From: an uncultured Clostridia bacterium
GTDB lineage: Bacteria > Bacillota_A > Clostridia > TANB77 > CAG-508
Direction: 5' to 3'
DNA length: 14,996 bases
Assembly (NCBI GenBank): GCA_944388685.1
Contig: CALXJS010000037.1
Coordinates: 1-14,996, forward strand
Positions 7,007 through 13,219 of the stretch are shown here, in pieces. The notes beneath the pieces were generated by a model. That model was given only the letters and a program-made list of their open reading frames with translations. It searched no databases and was not told where the DNA came from. A program made the translations under genes and the position numbers. Position 1 is the first letter of the stretch; each line of letters starts with the position of its first letter.

Positions 7007-8443
7007 ATGAAAGAATGTATAAGAAAAACAAAAATTGTAGGAACAATAGGACCAGCAAGTGAACACAAATTAAAAGAATTGATAGAAGCAGGACTAGGTG
7101 TTACAAGAATTAATTATTCTCATGGAAGTTGGGATGAACAATCTGAAAAAACAGAGGAAATTATTAGACTAAGAAAAGAAATGGATGTACCAGTTGCTTT
7201 ATTATTAGATATGCAAGGACCAGAAATTAGAACAGGAATGCTTGTTACAGGAAAAAATGAAAAAATCAAACTAGAAGACGGACAAAAATTCACATTAGTT
7301 AATGAAGATATTGTTGGAGATAAAGATAAAGTATCTGTTTCATATAAAGAATTATATAAAGATGTAAAACCAGGTGCTAAAGTATTAATAGATGACGGTG
7401 CAATCGAATTAGTAGTAGATGAAATAGTAGATAAAGATATTGTTTGTACAGTTGTACATGGTAATGGATTAGGAAGTAGAAAAACAATTAACTTACCTGG
7501 AACAGCAGTACGTTTACCAGCACTAAAAGAAAAAGATATAAATGACTTAAAAACAGCATGTGAACATGATTATGATTATGTTGCAATGTCTTTCACTAGA
7601 AATAAAGATGATATAGATCAAGTTAGAAAAGTATTAGATGAAAATGGAGGAAAAGACATAAAAATCATTACTAAAGTAGAAAATGTAGAAGGTTTGGAAA
7701 ACATGGAAGAGATTGTACAAAATGCTGATGTTCAAATGATTGCTCGTGGAGATATGGCAACAGAAACAGACTTTACAGAACCACCTGTAATGCAAAAGAA
7801 ATTCATAAAATTATCAAACAAAGCAAATAAACCAGCAATTACAGCAACTCAAATGTTAGAGTCTATGACATATAATCCATTACCAACAAGAGCAGAAGCA
7901 AGTGATGTTGCAAATGCAATATATGATAGAACAAGTGCTATCATGTTATCTGGAGAATGTGCTATGGGAAAATATCCTGTAGAGTGTGTAGAAACAATGG
8001 TAAAAATTGCAAACAGAGTAGAAAAAGAAATAGATTACTGGAAGAGATTTAGAAATAATGATAATATAGATTTATCAGATTTTGAAACTAAAATTGCATA
8101 TTCAACTTGTGTAACTGCAATGAACATGGAAGCAGATGCAATTGTTTGTTATACAAATTCAGGAGATTCTGCAAGAAAATTAGCAGGATTAGGTGCAGGA
8201 TGTCCAATATTAGCAATTACAGATAATAGAAGAACTTTTAATCAATTAGCAATTGTATGGAATGTAACACCTATTTATGTAGAAAAACAAGAAAATATAG
8301 ATAAAGTTGTTGAATTAGGAATTGAAAAACTTAAACAAAAAGGTATATTAGAAAGCGGAGATAAAATTGTTATATCAGGAGGACCAAAAATATTACCAAA
8401 TGCTTCAGATAGCAAAATTATAGGTGTATATGCAAAAATATAA
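7007..8443 (+). CDS. pyk: Pyruvate kinase
   Basis: Pyruvate kinase converts phosphoenolpyruvate and ADP to pyruvate and ATP, the last step of glycolysis. The 478-residue length matches the basic A/B/C-domain enzyme, without the extra PEP-utiliser-like domain of some Bacillus enzymes. Seen: TKIVGTIGPAS (8-18), RINYSHG (34-40), DMQGPEIRTG (68-77), catalytic Lys223 and metal ligand Glu225 in ITKVEN, Asp249 in ARGDM, and ATQMLESM with Thr281. Glu73 in GPEIR suggests potassium dependence, by the known Glu/Lys rule at that site. It departs from the usual consensus: DMQGPEIR for DTKGPEIR, ARGDMATETDF for ARGDLGVEIP, and DRTSAIMLSGECA for DGTDAVMLSGETA. It is a divergent but probably active enzyme with its own promoter and terminator. 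Confidence 0.95.
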   Translation: MKECIRKTKIVGTIGPASEHKLKELIEAGLGVTRINYSHGSWDEQSEKTEEIIRLRKEMDVPVALLLDMQGPEIRTGMLVTGKNEKIKLEDGQKFTLVNEDIVGDKDKVSVSYKELYKDVKPGAKVLIDDGAIELVVDEIVDKDIVCTVVHGNGLGSRKTINLPGTAVRLPALKEKDINDLKTACEHDYDYVAMSFTRNKDDIDQVRKVLDENGGKDIKIITKVENVEGLENMEEIVQNADVQMIARGDMATETDFTEPPVMQKKFIKLSNKANKPAITATQMLESMTYNPLPTRAEASDVANAIYDRTSAIMLSGECAMGKYPVECVETMVKIANRVEKEIDYWKRFRNNDNIDLSDFETKIAYSTCVTAMNMEADAIVCYTNSGDSARKLAGLGAGCPILAITDNRRTFNQLAIVWNVTPIYVEKQENIDKVVELGIEKLKQKGILESGDKIVISGGPKILPNASDSKIIGVYAKI

Positions 8444-8505
8444 TTTTAACAAAATATTGTGTTATATAGATAATTCACATTTAGAATAAGATTGAATGTT
8501 AGTAG

Positions 8506-8547
8506 TTGAGGTAGAAGACTTTTAAAGCTTTCTGCCTCAGTTTTTTT
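8506..8547 (+). terminator. Intrinsic terminator of pyk
   Basis: TTGAGGTAGAAG (8506-8517) pairs with CTTTCTGCCTCAG (8528-8540), with G-T wobbles and one bulge, and is followed by seven T (8541-8547). Confidence 0.85.
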
Positions 8548-8644
8548 CTTATATAGAAAAAGTTGTTTTTAATATAAAAATGTGCATTTGCTCTAACAAT
8601 TGTGTATAATTGCATATAAGTAATTTTAATAAACTAAAAAAATA

Positions 8645-8673
8645 TTGACACTTATATTTCATTGTGCTAATAT
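8645..8673 (+). promoter_or_regulatory. Strong sigma-A promoter of the HAD phosphatase gene
   Basis: A consensus TTGACA (8645-8650) and TAATAT (8668-8673) are spaced by exactly 17 bases, with TG at 8665-8666 as an extended -10. The leader is about 65 bases long. Confidence 0.8.
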
Positions 8674-8746
8674 GAGAAAAATAGTTTGTCTGAATATACA
8701 GAATAGGACTCTAAGTAAAAAATAAAAATTGAAATGAGGAATAATA

Positions 8747-9514
8747 ATGAATAAAATGGTAGTCTTAGACTTGGATGGAACGCTTCTAAGAAATGATAAA
8801 ACAGTATCGCAAGAAACAATAGATACATTGCTAAAATTTAAAAGAGCAAACAATAAAATATTGTTTGCAACAGCAAGACCACCGAGAGATGCTTATAAAT
8901 ATGTACCTGAAATATTAAGAGATAATCCTATTATTTGTTATAATGGAGCATGTATGATTAGTAATCAAGAAATACTATATAAAAAAGAATTAACTAAGAA
9001 AGATACATTAGAAATAATAGAAATTGCAAAAAAAATGGGATATAATCAAATATGTATTGAAATAAATGACAAATTATATTCAAATTTTGATACCTCAGAA
9101 TTTTTTGGAAATACTCCAAATCAAAAAGTGGATTTTGTTAAACTGAAATTTGAAACAGCATATAAGGTAATGATATGTAGCAAAAAAATAATATCTCAAA
9201 ACTTAGTAAACAGTTTACCAGGTCCATGTAAAGGGATTATTACAGACAATGGAGAACTTTGCCAAATAATGAATTGTGAAGCTTCTAAATGGGCTAGTGT
9301 AAAGCAATTAGGTAAAAAACTAGGAATAAATATAAATGATATTATAGCATTTGGAGACGATTATAACGATTTAGAAATGATAAAAAATGTTGGAACTGGT
9401 ATTGCAATGGGAAATGCGGAAGAGAGTGTGAAGAAGGCAGCCGATTTTGTGACAAATACAAATATGAATGATGGTATTGCCAATTACATAAAAGAAAATA
9501 TTTTAGAAAAATAG
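8747..9514 (+). CDS. Cof-type HAD-superfamily phosphatase
   Basis: The family hydrolyses small phosphorylated metabolites, often sugar phosphates or flavin/pyridoxal phosphates; the substrate cannot be inferred here. The 255 residues carry all HAD motifs: DLDGT with nucleophile Asp8 and acid/base Asp10, motif II Thr42 in FATAR, motif III Lys181 in EASKW, and motif IV GDDYND (203-208). The type IIB cap lies between motifs II and III. The end GIAMGNAEESVKKAADFVT is typical of the Cof group. The start follows a GAGGA-type ribosome binding site. It is a single-gene unit with its own strong promoter and terminator. Confidence 0.92.
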   Translation: MNKMVVLDLDGTLLRNDKTVSQETIDTLLKFKRANNKILFATARPPRDAYKYVPEILRDNPIICYNGACMISNQEILYKKELTKKDTLEIIEIAKKMGYNQICIEINDKLYSNFDTSEFFGNTPNQKVDFVKLKFETAYKVMICSKKIISQNLVNSLPGPCKGIITDNGELCQIMNCEASKWASVKQLGKKLGININDIIAFGDDYNDLEMIKNVGTGIAMGNAEESVKKAADFVTNTNMNDGIANYIKENILEK

Positions 9515-9524
9515 ATAAGAATTA

Positions 9525-9570
9525 CTCTTGTTAGAAGTAAATCATAATTTATTTCTAACAAGAGATTTTT
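9525..9570 (+). terminator. Intrinsic terminator of the HAD gene
   Basis: CTCTTGTTAGAAGTAAAT (9525-9542) pairs with 9547-9564 with one G-T wobble around a 4-nt loop, followed by ATTTTTATTT. Confidence 0.88.
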
Positions 9571-9587
9571 ATTTAATTAAAAATAAT

Positions 9588-9640
9588 GCGAAACTTTGAA
9601 CTGTACAATTCAAAGAAAAACAAATATTGGACAGTTTCGC
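9588..9640. repeat. Inverted-repeat element between convergent genes
   Basis: GCGAAACT (9588-9595) pairs with AGTTTCGC (9633-9640). Inside, CTTTGAA and TTCAAAG form a smaller hairpin, with TGTACAATT on one side and the complement of TGTCCAAT on the other. The inner motif faintly resembles the stop-codon elements elsewhere in the window. It may act as a barrier between the HAD gene and cdd. Confidence 0.55.
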
Positions 9641-9695
9641 TCATATGTAAAATTTTTTATGTTAGATAGAAAAATTTGTAGTAATTTAAAAAATA

Positions 9696-10082
9696 TTACA
9701 AATTAAAACTATCTGGAAATAATTGGTTCAAGGTTTTTTTAACAATATTATTATCACCATAATACATATAAATTGCAAAATCTTTATCACAAAATTCAGA
9801 CATGAATTGCCTACAATATCCACAAGGAGAAGTATATTGTAAGTCTTCTTTTCCACCTAAAACTAAAATACATTCAAAGTCTTTTTCTCCTTCAGAAATT
9901 GCTTTTGTAAAAGCTACTCTTTCAGCACAGATAGACATAATACCATTGTTTTCAATATTACAGCCAGTAAAAATTTTTCCACTTTTTGTAAGTAAAGCAC
10001 AGCCTACTTTGTAATTGGAATATGGAGAATAAGAATTTTTTCTGGCTTTTTTTGCAGTTTCGATGAGTATATTTAAATCCAT
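9696..10082 (-). CDS. cdd: Cytidine deaminase
   Basis: This zinc enzyme deaminates cytidine and deoxycytidine to uridine and deoxyuridine in pyrimidine salvage. I choose the minus-strand ATG at 10082, nine bases after AAAGGA (10092-10097); an in-frame TTG at 10091 abuts the ribosome binding site and is unlikely. The 128-residue protein is typical of the homotetrameric short form. Motifs are SYSPYSNYKVG near the N-terminus, NIENNG for substrate binding, CAE (52-54) with a zinc Cys and the catalytic Glu54, and SPCGYCRQ with zinc ligands Cys87 and Cys90. It is transcribed alone, converging on the HAD gene and diverging from cotJA. I found no clear promoter for it. Confidence 0.95.
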   Translation of the reverse strand: MDLNILIETAKKARKNSYSPYSNYKVGCALLTKSGKIFTGCNIENNGIMSICAERVAFTKAISEGEKDFECILVLGGKEDLQYTSPCGYCRQFMSEFCDKDFAIYMYYGDNNIVKKTLNQLFPDSFNL

Positions 10083-10247
10083 GTAAATCAATCCTTTCTA
10101 ATGAATAATTTAAAGCCCTTTGACTTTTTTATAACATAATCGAACTAAGATAATCAATATTATACATACTATAACACAAAAAAATGTACGAAATCAACAA
10201 TTATATTAGAGAACATATATAAATAGTAAACCTTTTTTGTTCATTTA

Positions 10248-10255
10248 CATATAAT
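10248..10255 (+). promoter_or_regulatory. Possible sporulation (sigma-E-like) -10 element before cotJA
   Basis: CATATAAT resembles the sigma-E -10 (CATACAnT), and the cotJ operon of B. subtilis is sigma-E dependent. The match upstream at -35 is poor, so this is tentative. It lies about 24 bases before the cotJA start. Confidence 0.3.
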
Positions 10256-10278
10256 GTAACAAAAGGAGGAATTTTAAA

Positions 10279-10638
10279 ATGTTTAGTAGAAGAAAATGTT
10301 ATTGTATGAACAACAATTATTCAAACAATTCATGTGAAATGCAAAATGATATCATGGAAACAAAATGTAATAATGTTGTATCTTATGAAGAAAATCCAAA
10401 CAGTTGTGATTGTGGCTTTGATGAAGAACTAAGTGTATTTCCAGAAAACCCAATGTTAGCACAAAGTTATGTTCCTATTCAATATATGGATAGAACATTT
10501 AAGCCATGTGTAGGATTAAAAATGGGAACTATCTTTCCAGAATTAGTAAGTCCATATTCACCAGGTCAGTCAATGGAAGAAATTAATTATATTGCTATGA
10601 CCAATACGATAGGAAAGGGGTGCAACAAATGTCAATAA
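10279..10638 (+). CDS. cotJA: Spore coat protein CotJA, with Cys-rich N-terminal extension
   Basis: CotJA is a small protein of the spore inner coat made in the mother cell and required for CotJC assembly in B. subtilis. The start follows AGGAGG by about ten bases; 119 residues. The family domain is at about 53-108 (FPENPMLAQSYVPIQY, then GLKMGTIFPELVSPYSPGQS). Residues 1-50 form an Asn- and Cys-rich extension, and the C-terminus ends GCNKCQ. The extra cysteines could crosslink or bind metal in the coat (inference). It is the first gene of a tight cotJABC operon and overlaps cotJB by ten bases. Confidence 0.9.
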   Translation: MFSRRKCYCMNNNYSNNSCEMQNDIMETKCNNVVSYEENPNSCDCGFDEELSVFPENPMLAQSYVPIQYMDRTFKPCVGLKMGTIFPELVSPYSPGQSMEEINYIAMTNTIGKGCNKCQ

Positions 10639-10970
10639 ATGAATATAGAAATTGTGGATGTCAAGAAGATAATGAAATGATGTGTTGTAATCAAATGCAA
10701 AATGATGAAAGAACAGTAGATTGTGATGAGAGAAGAGAAATGGCAGAACAGATTAGATGCTATGATTTTGCTATAACAGAATTGGCATTGTATTTAGACA
10801 CCCACCCAAATGATCAAAAAGCACTTTGTTTGCATAGAAAATATTGTAAGGAAGTAAAAGAATTAAAAGATAAATATCAAAAGGTATTTGGACCATTAAC
10901 AATTAACTATCCTTGTAATAAATGGAGATGGCTTGAAGAACCATGGCCATGGGAAAGGGGGAATTTCTAA
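10629..10970 (+). CDS. cotJB: Spore coat protein CotJB, with Cys-rich N-terminus
   Basis: I place the start at ATG 10629, eight bases after AGGAAAGGGG (10611-10620), rather than the in-frame GTG at 10620 that lies inside that site; 113 residues. The CotJB domain occupies the C-terminal two thirds (YDFAITELALYLDTHPNDQ, then YGPL-like VFGPLTINYPC and WRWLEEPWPWE). The N-terminal 30 residues contain several cysteines (CGCQ, MMCCNQ, VDCD), echoing CotJA. Its role is structural in the spore coat, with CotJA and CotJC. The stop TAA abuts the cotJC ATG, so the two are translationally linked. Confidence 0.9.
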   Translation: MSINEYRNCGCQEDNEMMCCNQMQNDERTVDCDERREMAEQIRCYDFAITELALYLDTHPNDQKALCLHRKYCKEVKELKDKYQKVFGPLTINYPCNKWRWLEEPWPWERGNF

Positions 10971-11189
10971 ATGTGGACGTATAATAAAATGTTACAATAC
11001 CCAATTAATATCAAATGTACAGATCCAAGACTTGCAAAAGTAATTATATCTCAATATGGAGGACCTGATGGAGAATTGGCAGCATCACTTAGATACTTAT
11101 CACAAAGATTTGGAATGCCAGACCAAAACGCAAAAGCTATCTTAAATGATATTGGTACAGAAGAATTAGCACCACGATGTTGTCAATAG
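10971..11189 (+). CDS. cotJC: CotJC (manganese-catalase-like spore coat protein), N-terminal fragment interrupted by an inserted element
   Basis: CotJC is a spore coat protein of the manganese catalase family, about 190 residues in B. subtilis. Only 72 codons are open here. Residues 1-67 match the family well (MWTYNKMLQYPINIK, QYGGPDGELAASLRYLSQRF, NAKAILNDIGTEELA). The next expected residue is the metal-ligand His of TEELAH. Instead the frame reads PRCCQ and stops at TAG 11187-11189. The break therefore lies at about 11171-11174, in the most conserved part of the gene. It is immediately followed by a large serine recombinase pointing toward it. The rest of cotJC is not in the window. Either the gene is permanently broken, or it is split by an element that can excise. 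Confidence 0.88.
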   Translation: MWTYNKMLQYPINIKCTDPRLAKVIISQYGGPDGELAASLRYLSQRFGMPDQNAKAILNDIGTEELAPRCCQ

Positions 11190-11222
11190 CTAAAGACAGG
11201 GATTACAATCTTAGCCATTGAC
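11182..11222. repeat. 12-bp inverted repeat at the cotJC junction (attL arm or terminator)
   Basis: GTCAATAGCTAA (11182-11193) pairs with TTAGCCATTGAC (11211-11222) with one mismatch and a 17-nt loop. It spans the premature cotJC stop and lies nine bases from the recombinase 3' end. No T-run follows on the plus strand. Position suggests an attachment-site arm or a shared convergent terminator. Confidence 0.6.
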
Positions 11223-11230
11223 TGGAAAAA

Positions 11231-12790
11231 TTATAATTTAGCTATTTTAGGATAAATATGTAACTCAAAGTTGGCTGGGTCGGAATACTTTTTTATAGCC
11301 TTTTCTGTTTTTAAATAAGTAACTTTGCTAATTATACTTTTTAATAGAATGTTTTTATCTTCAGCTGTTTCTAAATTATCATATAAATCTATAATATTTT
11401 CTAGCTTTGGTATCATAATTTCTTTTTGATTTTGAATTTCTAGATTTTTTTGTAATAGGGAATTGTATTCTTCTAACTGACTTTCTAAACTTTGAATATT
11501 GTCTTTTATTGCTTTAGAACGGTTTATAAACTCGTCATTGCTGTATATTCCATTTTCTAAAAATTCATAGATTTTATTGAGTTTAGCATTTTCTTTTTCT
11601 AGTTCTTTTTTAGTTATGCTAATAGATTTTTCTATTATTTTGTTATTATCAGAGTTTAGATTATTTTTTCTTGAATAATCTAATTTATAATTTTCAAGCC
11701 ATATTTTTAAAGCCTCAATGATTTTATCTTCTACAATATAAAGTTTAGAGCTTATATTATCACATTTAGGATTAGAACAAATAAGAGTAGCAGGCTTGTT
11801 AGCTTTGGTATATGGTCGTCTTTGCATAGGTTTACCACATTTTTCACAAAATACTAAACCAACTAATGGATTTTGAATAGTGTTATTATGTTTTACTTTT
11901 GGAATATTTTGTTTTCTTTTTTCTTGTACTAATTTCCAAGTTTTATTATCAATAATAGGCTCATGTAATCCGTCATAAATTAAATAATCTTTATTACGAG
12001 GTCTACTAATAATAAGATGTCCATTTTTTGTTTTCTTTTTTTGTTTCCTTCTATTCCATACAATTTTACCAATATAGGTAGGGTTAGATAGAATATCTTT
12101 AACAGAAGAAATAGTCCATTCACTTGCAATTCTAGGTTTTAAATTTAGTTTATTTAATTGTTTTGCAACTGAATTTATAGTGGCATTTTCGAAAGCATAT
12201 AATCTAAAAATTTCTCTGACAATAGGGGCTTCATCTTGGTTTATAGATAATGTATAGCCTTTTGCATCTTTTAGTTTTACTCTATCATAACCAAAAGGAG
12301 CAATATTTCCAACAAATTTGCCTTCAGAAACAGAAAGTTCACGACCTCTTTGTAAACGCCTATTTATAGTCTTATATTCTCTTCTGGACATAAACAAGCC
12401 AAACTCAAAATATTCTTCATCAAATTCATTATCTGGGTCATATGTTTTAACAGGGGTAATTATTTTTGTATGAGAATATTTAAATGCTTTTGAGACTCTA
12501 CCTTGGTCAGCAGTGTCGCCACGAGCAAGTCTTTCTACCTCAACAACTAAAACACCTGTCCATTTTTCATTCTCAACATCTCTAAGAAGTTTTTGCATTT
12601 CTTTTCTTTCGCTAATTGTTTCACCACTTACAACTTCTCTATAAATTTTTGAAATATGTAGTTTTCTCTTTTTAGCTAAAGTAGTTAGAATTTTTTCATG
12701 TCTTGCTAAAGTTTCACCCTCACCATATTTTTCCGCTTCAATATCTTCTCTTGATTTTCTTAAATATATTGCATATGTGCCATCTTGCAC
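11231..12790 (-). CDS. Large serine recombinase (SpoIVCA/integrase type)
   Basis: Large serine recombinases integrate and excise DNA between att sites; SpoIVCA of skin and SprA of SPbeta rebuild sporulation genes this way. The 519 residues show the catalytic resolvase domain (about 5-155) with YLRKS, nucleophile Ser13 and VERLARGD (85-92). The recombinase domain follows (about 160-290: APFGYDR, NPTYIGKIVWNR). Next is a zinc ribbon with Cys315, Cys318, Cys338 and Cys343, then a coiled coil (about 365-470) of the kind that controls directionality. The start at 12790 lies eleven bases after GGAGG. Its 3' end points at the broken cotJC, 41 bases away. Probable promoters are at 12831-12859 and 13081-13109, both minus strand. 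I see no inactivating change. Confidence 0.95.
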   Translation of the reverse strand: MQDGTYAIYLRKSREDIEAEKYGEGETLARHEKILTTLAKKRKLHISKIYREVVSGETISERKEMQKLLRDVENEKWTGVLVVEVERLARGDTADQGRVSKAFKYSHTKIITPVKTYDPDNEFDEEYFEFGLFMSRREYKTINRRLQRGRELSVSEGKFVGNIAPFGYDRVKLKDAKGYTLSINQDEAPIVREIFRLYAFENATINSVAKQLNKLNLKPRIASEWTISSVKDILSNPTYIGKIVWNRRKQKKKTKNGHLIISRPRNKDYLIYDGLHEPIIDNKTWKLVQEKRKQNIPKVKHNNTIQNPLVGLVFCEKCGKPMQRRPYTKANKPATLICSNPKCDNISSKLYIVEDKIIEALKIWLENYKLDYSRKNNLNSDNNKIIEKSISITKKELEKENAKLNKIYEFLENGIYSNDEFINRSKAIKDNIQSLESQLEEYNSLLQKNLEIQNQKEIMIPKLENIIDLYDNLETAEDKNILLKSIISKVTYLKTEKAIKKYSDPANFELHIYPKIAKL

Positions 12791-12804
12791 AGTTCCTCCT
12801 TTCC

Positions 12805-12859
12805 TTGTAATTTGTCTTTAACTTGCAGATATTATATATGAAAACAGTACAAATTACAA
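12805..12859. repeat. 11-bp inverted repeat bracketing the recombinase promoter
   Basis: TTGTAATTTGT (12805-12815) is exactly complementary to ACAAATTACAA (12849-12859). The right copy contains the -35 box of the minus-strand promoter, and the left copy lies in the leader between the promoter and the recombinase start. This suits an operator pair for a repressor, or a leader stem. Confidence 0.65.
12831..12859 (-). promoter_or_regulatory. Proximal promoter of the recombinase gene
   Basis: On the minus strand, TTGTAA (12859-12854) and TATAAT (12836-12831) are spaced by 17 bases. The -35 box includes the stop codon of the upstream small ORF. Transcription would begin near 12824, about 34 bases before the recombinase ATG. 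Confidence 0.6.
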
Positions 12860-12991
12860 TAAAGAGGATTTGTTTATTAAATTGATTATAATATTGTCTA
12901 TATATTCTTTTTGATTATTACTATCTTGAACGATATAGTCATCATAAAATTTGATTTGAGTATTTCCAAGAGTATATTCTTCTAACATCAT
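12854..12991 (-). CDS. Small protein upstream of the recombinase; candidate directionality factor
   Basis: ATG 12991 follows GAGAGG (13000-13005) by eight bases and gives a 45-residue acidic protein (MMLEEYTLGNTQIKFYDDYI, then a helical tail ending NKSSLL). A longer reading from 13045 would start inside a terminator hairpin and is rejected. No named domain is recognised. The GNTQIKFYDD start resembles short hypothetical proteins I recall beside clostridial serine recombinases (memory, unverified). Recombination directionality factors and regulators are often small proteins encoded beside such recombinases, including on the C. difficile sigK element. The function is unproven; it could also be a repressor of the nearby promoter. 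Confidence 0.6.
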   Translation of the reverse strand: MMLEEYTLGNTQIKFYDDYIVQDSNNQKEYIDNIIINLINKSSLL

Positions 12992-13026
12992 ATAAATCGC
13001 CTCTCTAAAATTTATGAGAAAAATAT

Positions 13027-13058
13027 AAAAAAATACCCAAGACAAGCTGTCTTGAGCA
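13027..13058 (-). terminator. Intrinsic terminator (attenuator position) upstream of the small ORF and recombinase
   Basis: On the minus strand, 13058-13048 pairs with 13044-13034 over 11 bp (two G-T wobbles, 3-nt loop) and is followed at once by seven T. It lies about 16 bases downstream of the start predicted from the promoter at 13081-13109 and ahead of the small ORF's ribosome binding site. Confidence 0.7.
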
Positions 13059-13080
13059 AATTCATATTTCCTATAGTAAC

Positions 13081-13109
13081 ATTATATGAAGGACAATTTA
13101 TAAGATCAA
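13081..13109 (-). promoter_or_regulatory. Distal minus-strand promoter of the small ORF/recombinase operon
   Basis: TTGATC (13109-13104) and TATAAT (13086-13081) on the minus strand are spaced by 17 bases. The start is predicted near 13074. The terminator at 13027-13058 would stop most of this transcription unless relieved. Confidence 0.6.
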
Positions 13110-13169
13110 TTCCTTTTTATTTCCCATAATTCAAAAACAATATATCATTGAAAAAATCAAAATTTTATG

Positions 13170-13198
13170 ATAGTAATATAAAAAATATAGTAATATAA
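13170..13198. repeat. Two 12-bp direct repeats before the MFS gene
   Basis: ATAGTAATATAA occurs at 13170-13181 and 13187-13198, 17 bases apart. They lie between a TTGAAA (13148-13153) and the ribosome binding site of the MFS gene, so they could be an operator or provide -10 sequences. The region is AT-rich, so chance is possible. Confidence 0.45.
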
Positions 13199-13219
13199 GC
13201 AAAAAAGGAAGGAATAACT

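Larger units (their letters stand above)
8444..8746. other. Intergenic region between pyk and the HAD gene
   Basis: The gap contains the pyk terminator (8506-8547) and the promoter of the next gene (8645-8673). A TATAAT hexamer at 8605-8610 has no acceptable -35. I see no coding sequence. Confidence 0.7.

Noticed and set aside
13046..13219. Convincing sigma-A promoter for the MFS gene
   Set aside because: TTGAAA at 13148 has no -10 at acceptable spacing (nearest TAATAT is 20 bases away), so no promoter feature is called.
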